A DNA stretch of 32,567 nt from assembly GCA_964454745.1 (NCBI GenBank), contig CAYVUI010000044.1, positions 1 through 32,567 of the forward strand, written 5' to 3'. This DNA comes from CAYVUI01 sp964454745 (GTDB lineage Bacteria > Planctomycetota > Phycisphaerae > Sedimentisphaerales > Anaerohalosphaeraceae). The position numbers were made by a program, and so were the translations under genes. Positions 1-6,756 of the stretch are shown in pieces. How positions within the stretch are numbered: position 1 is the stretch's first letter; the number at the start of each line of letters is the position of its first letter. The notes under the pieces are model-generated. The model was not told where the DNA came from, made no database searches, and worked only from the letters and a program-made list of their open reading frames with translations.

Positions 1-141
1 TCATCGGCTAACACCTTCACTTTTCTTGAGCTTTTTTAGCGCTGTCATATTAATACAATACTTTTTCTGCCATTCATCGGACTCCTTTCGAAGTTCCTGG
101 TTTGGCTTGTCCCGGACAAGAAAGCGGCCGAAAGACCTCAT

Positions 142-807
142 TTGACATATCTGAATGTGCGAATGCTCGATACGCCAGCCATCGGGATTGAACAGACATA
201 TAAAGAGCTCATCAAGATGGGCGATATGTTAAAAAATATGCTGGACGAGCTTCGTACCTACCTGACAAATAACGAACCCGATCGGGATCAGGCTGAAGAA
301 ATTTTCCAGATCGAAAATGATTTCGATGTTATCCAAAAAGAAATTGTCGAGTTTATCGGTGATATGATGGCCGGCAATATAACACACGAAATCATGCATG
401 AAGCCACGGAACATCTGAGGATCGCGGATGAGCTGGAATCCATAAGTGATTATATACAGGGTCTGCTCAAGCTGCGGCTGAAAGCGGGGGATACCAAACA
501 GATATTCAGCCAGGGGGGACTGGAGGACTTGCAGAATCTGCATGAAAAAGTCGTTCAGTACCTGGAGCTGATATGTGACGGAATAAACAACAAGAATTCG
601 ACGCCTGAATATTTCAGTGAGATGCAGACCAAGGGCCTGGCGATTACGGTTTTCATGAAAGAATGCCGTACCCGACATTTGGCTCGGGTCGGTAATACCG
701 AGGTCACACCGTTGATGAGTTTGATTTATACCGACATGTTGACCGCTTACCGGCGCATTAAAGATCATGCTTTTAATATTGCAGAAGTGCTTGTGGGCGA
801 AAAATAA
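142..807 (+). CDS. Na+/phosphate cotransporter, C-terminal PhoU-like part (5' end broken)
   Basis: This is the cytoplasmic regulatory tail of a NptA/PNaS-type sodium-dependent phosphate cotransporter: a helical PhoU-like domain that follows the membrane domain. The start of the fragment, with LDTPAIGIEQTYKEL, matches the usual junction between the last membrane helix and the PhoU-like domain. In the same frame, homologous-looking residues continue upstream of the TTG at 142 back to about position 60 (LFLPFIGLLSKFLVWLVPDK, a typical last helix), but a TAG at 37-39 stops the frame. Further upstream, pieces of plausible transporter sequence appear in other frames. The gene is therefore either frameshifted or disturbed by sequence errors near the window edge, and the TTG start is probably not a true initiation codon. 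No SD sequence is seen before it. The family assignment is good; intactness is doubtful. Confidence 0.72.
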   Translation: MTYLNVRMLDTPAIGIEQTYKELIKMGDMLKNMLDELRTYLTNNEPDRDQAEEIFQIENDFDVIQKEIVEFIGDMMAGNITHEIMHEATEHLRIADELESISDYIQGLLKLRLKAGDTKQIFSQGGLEDLQNLHEKVVQYLELICDGINNKNSTPEYFSEMQTKGLAITVFMKECRTRHLARVGNTEVTPLMSLIYTDMLTAYRRIKDHAFNIAEVLVGEK

Positions 808-931
808 AAACACCCACCAATCATCTTTCACAGGGGTGACGAATCACATAACTGTGTGGTGTACTGGCTGATCTACCGCAGCAAACATGCTTTTGAGACA
901 GATTGATCGTTACATACCCAACGCTTGCGCA

Positions 932-963
932 CAAAAAAAGGGCTTCCCGAATGAGAAGCCCTT
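932..963 (-). terminator. Rho-independent terminator of the macro/tsaC-phosphatase/rpiB operon
   Basis: A perfect 9-bp stem (938-946 pairs with 955-963, 8-base loop) is flanked on its left by a run of seven A (933-939). Read on the minus strand this is a GC-rich hairpin followed by a T tract, about 64 bases after the rpiB stop codon. Confidence 0.88.
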
Positions 964-1026
964 GAGAATGTTTGTTCATCTTGACCTTGTGGGCGTAATG
1001 GCTGATAAACCACCGCTATCCGCTTA

Positions 1027-1491
1027 TTATTCCAGTACTTCGGACGGATCCTTGCCCTGTTCAATCGCGGTGATTTTGTTAACCCGACGCTGGTGCCTGC
1101 CGCCGGCGAAATCGGTCTCGAGCCAGATCTCCACGACACTTCGCAACGCATTGGAGCCCAACAGGTCGCCGGAGAGGCACAGCACGTTGGCATCGTTGTG
1201 CTGGCGTGAGATTCGGGCATTTAATTCATCGTAACACAAAGCGGCACGCACGCCGTCGACCTTATTGGCCGCGATGCTCATCCCGATGCCGGTTCCGCAG
1301 ACGAGGATGGCCCGGTCCACATCTGCCTCGGCAACCGCCCTGGCAGCCCGAAAAGCGGCGTCCGGGTAATCGACAGGGGTTTCATCACTGCTGCCCATAT
1401 CCACACACTCGTGATTGAGCTGGGCGATAATGGCTTTAACCTGTTCTACTGCTTTTACTCCACGATGATCGTTTGCCACAGCGATTTTCAT
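1027..1491 (-). CDS. rpiB: Ribose-5-phosphate isomerase B
   Basis: Interconverts ribose 5-phosphate and ribulose 5-phosphate in the cytoplasmic pentose phosphate pathway; the RpiB/LacAB fold is unrelated to RpiA. The 154-residue length is normal. Family hallmarks are DHRG at residues 8-11 (substrate phosphate binding), the catalytic cysteine C65 within CGTGIGMSIAANK, and a histidine- and arginine-bearing stretch near residues 96-98 (RQH). The ATG overlaps the stop of the preceding gene by four bases (ATGA), so translation is probably coupled. It is the last gene of a three-gene minus-strand operon and is followed by a strong terminator. The residues resemble the RpiB rather than the allose-isomerase subgroup, but this cannot be decided by eye. 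Confidence 0.95.
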   Translation of the reverse strand: MKIAVANDHRGVKAVEQVKAIIAQLNHECVDMGSSDETPVDYPDAAFRAARAVAEADVDRAILVCGTGIGMSIAANKVDGVRAALCYDELNARISRQHNDANVLCLSGDLLGSNALRSVVEIWLETDFAGGRHQRRVNKITAIEQGKDPSEVLE

Positions 1492-2603
1492 TTTTTTATC
1501 CTGTCAAGATTTCTTTTTATTGCCTTTGCCATTCCGTCGGCACATTCGCGATACAAATCCAGACCTGCGCCGATCGGGTCGGGTATTCCATTTGCATCCA
1601 ACAGCTCTGCCTTGCCCTGCGTCGAACCCGATATCTGTTCAATCGCACTGATATGCGACGGCGTCATCGCGAATATCATATCCGCCGATTCGATCATTTC
1701 GCCGGTTAGCTGGCGACTGCGGTGCCTGGAAGCATCTCTACCCAGCATTCTGCAAGCTTCTACTGCATTTTTGGAAGCAGGTTCACCTTCAGCGGCCGCT
1801 ACGCCGGCAGATGCTACTTTATACCCTTTTTCGGAAAGTTCGTCAACTTTGCAATTCAATTTTTCACAAAGGGCGGCCTTGCAGATCTGCTCGGCCATGG
1901 GGCTTCGGCATGTATTGCCGGTACATACGAATAATATTTCTTTCACTGCCATATCCTCAATCTGTTTGCGTGAATACACGCCCTCGCGAAGTATTTCGAT
2001 GCCGGTTTCTGCGGTCCGGACGACCGTACTGCTTTTTTGATATCGGCAGGGTCCACCGTCCAAAATCAAATCCACCTTGCCGTTAAGGTACCCGGCCGCG
2101 GCCTGAACTTCCGTTGCGGGAGGCTGACCTGCCGGATTGGCACTGGGCGCAAAAATCGGAAGGGAACATTCCCTTAGCAGCGCCCGGCCAGCGGGATGAC
2201 TGACGCAGCGAATCCCCAGCGTGGGAGATTTGTACAATAAGTCAAAACTGCGGGGATCGACGAAATCCTTCTGCATTTGTACCTGCTGGGGCGAAAGCTC
2301 GAATACGATCGTTAACGGACCGGGCCAGCCGCGGCGGATCAGCCGGGCCGCGGGGGCACTGATATGGGGAATGTATTGTCCGGTTTTCTGCGGATCGTCA
2401 ATGTGCAGGCTGTAATGCTTGGTCTTCTCGCGGCTTTTGACCTCGTCGAGCCTGTGGACCGCCTCGGGAATGGCGGCGCAAGCGATTCCGTAGACCGTCT
2501 CGGTAGGAAAGACTACCAGTTTGCCTTCTTCAAGGGCACGAGCGGCCTGCGTAATGGATTGTTCGCCCTGAGGCGATTTCACGTCCAGAATCGGGGTCTT
2601 CAT
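1488..2603 (-). CDS. Threonylcarbamoyl-AMP synthase (TsaC/Sua5-YrdC) fused to low-molecular-weight protein-tyrosine phosphatase
   Basis: Residues 1 to about 215 are a YrdC/TsaC domain, which makes threonylcarbamoyl-AMP from threonine, bicarbonate and ATP for t6A37 tRNA modification. Visible motifs are FPTETVYGI (32-40), a K-S-R-E-K stretch (56-60), PSAN (153-156) and STVV (192-195). Residues about 221-371 are a low-molecular-weight phosphatase/arsenate-reductase fold. Its P-loop CTGNTCRS lies at 227-234 (nucleophile C227, R233), with a candidate general acid D342 in DPIG. Both active sites look intact, so this is a true two-domain protein. There is no Sua5 C-terminal domain. Both ends are joined to the neighbouring genes by 4-base ATGA overlaps. 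The substrate of the phosphatase half (phosphotyrosine or phosphoarginine) cannot be told from the sequence. Confidence 0.92.
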   Translation of the reverse strand: MKTPILDVKSPQGEQSITQAARALEEGKLVVFPTETVYGIACAAIPEAVHRLDEVKSREKTKHYSLHIDDPQKTGQYIPHISAPAARLIRRGWPGPLTIVFELSPQQVQMQKDFVDPRSFDLLYKSPTLGIRCVSHPAGRALLRECSLPIFAPSANPAGQPPATEVQAAAGYLNGKVDLILDGGPCRYQKSSTVVRTAETGIEILREGVYSRKQIEDMAVKEILFVCTGNTCRSPMAEQICKAALCEKLNCKVDELSEKGYKVASAGVAAAEGEPASKNAVEACRMLGRDASRHRSRQLTGEMIESADMIFAMTPSHISAIEQISGSTQGKAELLDANGIPDPIGAGLDLYRECADGMAKAIKRNLDRIKK

Positions 2604-3148
2604 TCGCTTTTTCTTATCAAGTTATCATCATATCGGGCCAGTTCGTCGGTAAATACCTGGCAGCCGGATGAATCATACAGGCAAAAGATGACCTTTTCAA
2701 GGGATGTCTCCCCGCGGAGGAATTCAATCACCGCCTGGATCATGATTGTTGCGCAGCGGTCCATGGGGAACCCGAATACACCCGTGCTGATCGCGGGAAA
2801 GGCAAGGGTTTTGAGTTTCATCTCGTCGGCAACTTTGAGACTGCTGATTGTCGCACTGGCGAGTTTCTGGTCCTCGTCACCTTCTCCCATTCTGGGTCCG
2901 ACTGCATGAATGACTGCTTTTGCAGGCATTTTGCCTGCGGTTGTTGCCACCGCGGAACCTACGGATATGGGAGCTTTGCGGTCGCATTCCTGCTGGATTT
3001 CCGATCCGCCGCGTTTGTAGACCGCCCCGGCAACCCCTGAACCGAGGATTAACCGGGAATTGGCAGGATTTACGATGGCATCTACCTCAAGCAGTGTGAT
3101 ATCCCCCTTGACGAGTTCAAGAGTCCGTTTACCGATTTTTCTGTGCAT
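2600..3148 (-). CDS. Macro domain protein (ADP-ribose / O-acetyl-ADP-ribose hydrolase-like)
   Basis: A single macro domain of the YmdB/MacroD type, expected to bind ADP-ribose and possibly remove it from proteins or hydrolyse O-acetyl-ADP-ribose. Recognisable elements are GDI (15-17), VDAIVNPAN (22-30), the glycine loop GSGVAGAVY (36-44) and, near residues 120-127, PAISTGVFGFP, the phosphate-binding loop. The length of 182 residues fits a stand-alone macro domain. An SD-like GGGAG lies about 9 bases before the ATG. It is the first gene of the operon with the TsaC-phosphatase fusion and rpiB, so ADP-ribose or ribose-phosphate metabolism could be the link; that link is inference. Confidence 0.93.
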   Translation of the reverse strand: MHRKIGKRTLELVKGDITLLEVDAIVNPANSRLILGSGVAGAVYKRGGSEIQQECDRKAPISVGSAVATTAGKMPAKAVIHAVGPRMGEGDEDQKLASATISSLKVADEMKLKTLAFPAISTGVFGFPMDRCATIMIQAVIEFLRGETSLEKVIFCLYDSSGCQVFTDELARYDDNLIRKSE

Positions 3149-3194
3149 TTTTCAGTCTCCCTGCTTATTTTCGGTCTATCTTACCACGATTTAC

Positions 3195-3222
3195 TTGCAA
3201 TTTCAGGATAAAGCCGTAAAAT
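3195..3222 (+). promoter_or_regulatory. Candidate promoter of tRNA-Pro
   Basis: TTGCAA, a 16-base spacer and TAAAAT end 23 bases before the mature tRNA. Both boxes are close to a sigma-70 type consensus and the placement fits a stable RNA promoter. Not otherwise tested. Confidence 0.42.
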
Positions 3223-3245
3223 CCCGGTTTGATTGTAAGCTGATG

Positions 3246-3320
3246 CGGGGTGTAGCTCAGCTTGGCTAGAGCGCCTGGTTTGGGACCAGGAGGTCGTAGG
3301 TTCGAATCCTGTCACCCCGA
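3246..3320 (+). tRNA. tRNA-Pro (anticodon UGG)
   Basis: A complete cloverleaf can be folded. The acceptor stem is CGGGGTG with CACCCCG, followed by discriminator A at 3320. The D stem is GCTC with GAGC. The anticodon stem CCTGG/CCAGG encloses the loop TTTGGGA with anticodon TGG. The T loop is TTCGAAT, closed by a T stem with two wobble pairs at its base. The CCA end is not encoded. The C at the first position of the acceptor stem is typical of bacterial tRNA-Pro. Confidence 0.96.
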
Positions 3321-3343
3321 TTTTTTCTTCTTTGAAGAAAAAA
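3321..3343 (+). terminator. AT-rich hairpin directly after tRNA-Pro
   Basis: A perfect 10-bp inverted repeat (3321-3330 with 3334-3343, 3-base loop) starts at the base after the tRNA. The stem is A/T rich and has no T tract after it, so it may be a processing or weak termination element rather than a classic terminator. Confidence 0.4.
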
Positions 3344-3364
3344 TAGAGCAGAAGATAGAAAGTC

Positions 3365-3416
3365 GAAAGTAGAATCAATTGCTTCTACTGCGGTCTACTC
3401 ACTACTCTCTACTTTC
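3365..3416. repeat. CTACT-rich imperfect inverted repeat
   Basis: The outer arms GAAAGTAGA (3365-3373) and TCTACTTTC (3408-3416) are perfect complements. A second pair, AGTAGAA (3368-3374) and TTCTACT (3383-3389), competes for the same left arm. CTACT occurs four times, at 3385, 3395, 3402 and 3409. Such low-complexity blocks can be dispersed repeats; only one copy is seen here. Confidence 0.5.
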
Positions 3417-3431
3417 AAAAGGAGGAACTAT

Positions 3432-3485
3432 TTGGCTTTCGCATTTGAAAATCTCAACCTGCTTTGTCTTGTTTTAGTTCCTTAA
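3432..3485 (+). pseudogene. Possible 5' remnant of a four-helix-bundle (S23-like) gene, or a 17-codon peptide
   Basis: A very strong SD sequence, AGGAGG at 3420-3425, stands six bases before a TTG codon that opens a 17-codon frame ending in TAA at 3483-3485. The peptide begins MAFAFENLN if TTG is read as Met. That resembles the N-terminus of four-helix-bundle proteins related to the 23S rRNA intervening-sequence protein; the rest is hydrophobic and does not match. The likely explanation is a decayed gene whose start region survives, next to a repeat and a tRNA. A genuine micropeptide cannot be excluded. Confidence 0.28.
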
Positions 3486-3567
3486 GCTACTCTCAATTTC
3501 TGCCGAAATAATAAATTATGCCGTAATTTTTGTAACCGATTCTGTTTTACTTCGTACTATAAACAGG

Positions 3568-3954
3568 ATGAATGAGATAGATAATACAATTGAAAAAGCT
3601 CCATATTACACGCTGGAGGGTATTACAGCTCGAATCAGGATCAATTCAGTTGGTTATTGGCGTGAATTACGGCTCTACATTTATCTTTTTATCATCGCCC
3701 TGTTTTGTGATACGCTAAGCACCGTAGATTTCATGGTCGATCTGGGTGTGGAGGCCGAATTTCACCTTGGCGTTCGCGTGGCTTCCATTATTTTCGGTCC
3801 TTACATCGGCCCGTTTGTAGGTGCATTTGGCAAAGCTGCCGCATGCATATTTGTGACCATGTATTTCCGTAAATATGCCAAATGGGTTTATACTGTCGCA
3901 GCGGTCATTTATTTTTGGGCAGCCTGGTACAACATCTGGGGAATTACCTATTAA
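3568..3954 (+). CDS. Small hydrophobic membrane protein, DUF5658-like
   Basis: A 128-residue protein with a hydrophilic N-terminus of about 30 residues and three hydrophobic segments at roughly 34-52, 66-97 (long, glycine- and phenylalanine-rich) and 104-124. The sequence DTLSTVDFMVDLGVEAEF after the first helix resembles the D-x-x-S/T-T...E pattern of DUF5658-type membrane proteins. That match is by memory and is tentative. No good SD sequence precedes the ATG. It converges with the DUF2905 gene with only five bases between the stop codons. Function unknown. Confidence 0.6.
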   Translation: MNEIDNTIEKAPYYTLEGITARIRINSVGYWRELRLYIYLFIIALFCDTLSTVDFMVDLGVEAEFHLGVRVASIIFGPYIGPFVGAFGKAAACIFVTMYFRKYAKWVYTVAAVIYFWAAWYNIWGITY

Positions 3955-3959
3955 GGGCA

Positions 3960-4175
3960 TCAGTGTTTTCGAAAGTAATGAATCAGCCACAAAAGCCCGG
4001 AAAGCAGCAGTGACAGCAGCAAACAAGTCGCCAGGGGGAAGTAAAAACTCCAGTTTTTTCCGCGAATGAAAATATCTCCGGGCAGTCGAAAACACCCCAT
4101 CTTTTCAAGCAGAACCATTCCCAGCCCGAGCAGTATCAACAACGCACCCAGAATTATCAGCCAACGGCCCATCAT
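3960..4175 (-). CDS. DUF2905 family two-helix membrane protein
   Basis: A small inner-membrane protein of 71 residues with two hydrophobic helices (about 4-23 and 44-64). Between them lies the family hallmark LPGDIFIRGKNWSFYFPL. The frame is open 23 codons further upstream, to an ATG at 4244. The start at 4175 was chosen because AAGGAAAAG lies about nine bases before it and because the family normally begins just ahead of the first helix. The function of DUF2905 proteins is not known. It is transcribed away from the PAC2 gene, so the 120 bases between them probably hold divergent promoters. Confidence 0.85.
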   Translation of the reverse strand: MMGRWLIILGALLILLGLGMVLLEKMGCFRLPGDIFIRGKNWSFYFPLATCLLLSLLLSGLLWLIHYFRKH

Positions 4176-4295
4176 CTTGTCTTTTCCTTTCGTAAACCCA
4201 TCGCTCCTGCAAGCCAATCGATTAAAACTTGCAATACACTGCATTTAGCTTACAATAGGTCTTTGGTGATTGAAATCTTTTTTCGGAAGGATGCA

Positions 4296-5165
4296 ATGTC
4301 TTGTGACAATTTGAAGATTACACGCGATTTCAAACTTCAGGCACCGGTGCTTTTGATGGGCCTTACCGGCTGGATGGACGGCGGAAATGTGTCATCCGCG
4401 ACGATTAAATACCTTGTTGAAAAACTCGATGCCCATCCCTGTGCCCAGATTGATCCGAGGAGTTTTTATATCCTCAATATGCCCGGCACAATGGAATTGA
4501 CCTCCCTGTTTCGGCCTGCCGCCCTGATTCGGGACGGTGAGCTCCTTTCTTACGACCCCCCGAGCAATCAATTTTACTGTGATCCGCAGCATAACCTGCT
4601 CCTTTTTCTCGGGACAGAGCCGCATCTGAACTGGAGTGATTTTATCGCGTGCATTTTTGAGGTCTGTAAATATTTCGGCGTGGAAATGGTCTATTTTATC
4701 GGTTCCGTTGCAGGCGTTGTTCCGCATACCCGCCAGCCGCGTATCTCCTGCGTTGTATCCAATGAGACATTGACGGACGACCTGGAGAAAAAAGGCTTTA
4801 AACTGGCCAATTATGAAGGTCCGTCCAGCCTGGTTACCCAAATGGTCTGGACCTGTGAAGAAAATGACCTCTCCATGGCGACACTCGTGACGGAAATCCC
4901 CGCCTATATCCAGGGACACAACCCCAAATCAATCGACGAAGTGACAAAACGGATTTCCGCCCTCTTGAACCTGAACATCAATCATGATGATCTCAAGCAT
5001 GTCAGCGATGATTTTGAGAAGAAAGTGACCGAACTTGTCCAGAATCATCCGGAATTGTCTCATCATATCAATAAACTCGAACAGGATTATGATAACGAAG
5101 TTTTCGATAATGAGCTGGAGGATATGAAAAAATGGCTCCAGCAGCAGGGAATACGGGTAGATTAA
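4296..5165 (+). CDS. PAC2 family protein
   Basis: A 289-residue cytoplasmic protein of the PAC2 family, named after the proteasome assembly chaperone 2 and related to purine-nucleoside-phosphorylase-like folds. The family pattern is visible as PVLLMGLTGWMDGGNVSSAT near the N-terminus, YFIGSVAGVVPHTRQPRI in the middle and LVTEIPAYIQG, followed by an acidic helical C-terminus. The bacterial role is unknown. The reading frame opens with a TTG at 4263, but the ATG at 4296 has GGAAGG five bases upstream and gives the usual N-terminus. No proteasome gene is present in the window. Confidence 0.88.
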   Translation: MSCDNLKITRDFKLQAPVLLMGLTGWMDGGNVSSATIKYLVEKLDAHPCAQIDPRSFYILNMPGTMELTSLFRPAALIRDGELLSYDPPSNQFYCDPQHNLLLFLGTEPHLNWSDFIACIFEVCKYFGVEMVYFIGSVAGVVPHTRQPRISCVVSNETLTDDLEKKGFKLANYEGPSSLVTQMVWTCEENDLSMATLVTEIPAYIQGHNPKSIDEVTKRISALLNLNINHDDLKHVSDDFEKKVTELVQNHPELSHHINKLEQDYDNEVFDNELEDMKKWLQQQGIRVD

Positions 5166-5191
5166 GGCAAAAGAGGAGCAGGAATTTTTTA

Positions 5192-5220
5192 TTGACGTAC
5201 CTGCAAAATAATAAGATACT
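5192..5220 (+). promoter_or_regulatory. Candidate promoter of the coiled-coil/BRCT-like gene
   Basis: TTGACG, a 17-base spacer and GATACT lie about 67 bases before the ATG at 5288, in the AT-rich gap after the PAC2 gene. The -35 box matches five of six consensus bases; the -10 box four of six. Confidence 0.45.
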
Positions 5221-5287
5221 ATGTGTTTGTATCAATTTAGGACATAAATGATATTTTTTAATCTGAAGTTAGCATAAGGAGTTTGAA

Positions 5288-6733
5288 ATGCCGGCACCGA
5301 GACCCGCTCAAGGGGGCTCAGGCGGTATGACCGCTGCCCTGGTTACTTTTGTTGTGTTATTCATTATCGCGTCTGTCCTGGCCCTGGTTATGTATTTGCA
5401 GGTCGGAAAATTTCAGACCCGCTACGACAATCTCCAGCAGGAGATGGACGATCTGGCCAATCCAGGCCAGGCGGGGCGTCTTAGCCAACTGGTCGGTACC
5501 CCTCCAAGCAATCAAACGTACGTCGGTGTGCTGTTAGAATATGTTGATAAGCTCACCGGGCATATTACAGGCAATATCCCCGAAGATACGACCGCCGCGG
5601 TCAAGTTTAACGAGGCGATCCTCGGGATTAATGCGGCTGTGAAGGATCTCCAGGGATATATCGAGACCACTTACGGGCCGGAAAATGTCGATTTGCTGTA
5701 TGTGATCGATTCACTGCGAAACCAGCTTGAAATTGCCAATGCGGACGCCCGGGCCGCGGAAGAAGCTCTTTACAGTCTCCAGCAGGATTTCGATCAGTAC
5801 CGTGAAAACCTTGAAATCGAAAACCAGCAGTTGATCCAGGACAAAGAAAAATTCATGGAACTGGCGGATCAGATTCAACAGGATTACGAACAGCTCCGCG
5901 ACCAGATGGACCAGGCTTCCGAGGAACAACTGGCTACGTTTACCCAGACGCGGAAACAGGCACAGGATGACCTGAAAGAAACCTCTCAAAAGCTCGAAGA
6001 CACGCTGGCCAAGCTCGATAAAACCGAGCAGGACCTCAACGAAGCCATTCGCAAAATTGAAGGCATCAAACCGCGTCCAGACATTGAAGTCGAGGCGTTT
6101 CGCCCGGATGCTGAAATCGTAAATGTGGACTTGTCCTCGGGCGTGGTATTTTTGAACATTGGCTCTGACGACCATGTATACCGCGGCCTGACGTTCTCTA
6201 TATACGATTCCAGTGTACCGATTCCGGAAGACGGCCAGGGCAAGGCGGAGATCGAGGTCTTCCGCGTGATGCCCAAGGCCTGTGCCGCACGAATCAACCG
6301 CTCCGAGACACGCAACCCGATTACGCGCAACGATATCGTGGCCAACCTGATCTGGGAAAGTGACGAATCGAATACGTTCGCGATCGCCGGCGAGTTTGAT
6401 ATCGACCGGGATGGCAAAGATGATCCGGATGGTCGGGAAAAGGTCATCCAGTTGATCGAACGCTGGGGCGGAACCATCTCGGAAACCGTGGACATCAATA
6501 CCGATTTTGTTCTGCTGGGAACCATGCCCAAGAATATGTCTGAGCCGACCCTGATCCAGATCGAGAATGACCCGATGATCCAGCAGCGGTATGAACAGAC
6601 CCAGGCCCAGCGGGAACACTACAACTCCATCATGGAGCAGGCTCGGAAACTTAACGTTCCGATCTTCAACCAGGAGCGTTTTTTCTACCTGATCGGTTAT
6701 GAGTCACTGGCGTCCAAAAAATCACCGCTGTAA
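5288..6733 (+). CDS. Membrane-anchored coiled-coil protein with beta domain and BRCT-like C-terminus
   Basis: An N-terminal tail of 14 residues leads into one transmembrane helix (about 15-37). A linker with short helices (40-135) is followed by a long Gln/Glu/Asp-rich coiled coil (about 140-258). Next comes a beta-rich domain (about 270-355: VNVDLSSGVVFLNIGSDDHV, a pattern also seen in MreC-like domains). From 364 to about 470 the sequence follows the BRCT pattern: FAIAGEF, a helix, GGTISETV (394-401), TDFVLLG (405-411), then ARKLNVPIFNQERFFYLIG. A DxDxDG calcium-loop-like segment (371-376) sits after the first strand, and about 30 extra residues follow the third strand. AAGGAG lies six bases before the ATG. 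The gene stands alone and converges on nnrE. I do not recognise a named family. Confidence 0.88.
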   Translation: MPAPRPAQGGSGGMTAALVTFVVLFIIASVLALVMYLQVGKFQTRYDNLQQEMDDLANPGQAGRLSQLVGTPPSNQTYVGVLLEYVDKLTGHITGNIPEDTTAAVKFNEAILGINAAVKDLQGYIETTYGPENVDLLYVIDSLRNQLEIANADARAAEEALYSLQQDFDQYRENLEIENQQLIQDKEKFMELADQIQQDYEQLRDQMDQASEEQLATFTQTRKQAQDDLKETSQKLEDTLAKLDKTEQDLNEAIRKIEGIKPRPDIEVEAFRPDAEIVNVDLSSGVVFLNIGSDDHVYRGLTFSIYDSSVPIPEDGQGKAEIEVFRVMPKACAARINRSETRNPITRNDIVANLIWESDESNTFAIAGEFDIDRDGKDDPDGREKVIQLIERWGGTISETVDINTDFVLLGTMPKNMSEPTLIQIENDPMIQQRYEQTQAQREHYNSIMEQARKLNVPIFNQERFFYLIGYESLASKKSPL

Positions 6734-6756
6734 TCGGAATGCTCGGGATACAAAAG

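Noticed and set aside
808..931. Riboswitch or small RNA between the cotransporter fragment and the rpiB terminator
   Set aside because: Only short complementary runs (CACCC/GGGTG) are present; no convincing stem with T run and no promoter boxes.
3385..3413. Four CTACT copies as a possible CRISPR or iteron array
   Set aside because: Units are five bases with irregular spacing of five, two and two bases. There are no spacers of constant length and no nearby cas or replication initiator gene.
5711..6619. Minus-strand open frame (302 codons) within the coiled-coil gene
   Set aside because: It is the mirror of a low-complexity coiled-coil coding sequence. The product is Phe/Leu/Arg-rich without domain features.
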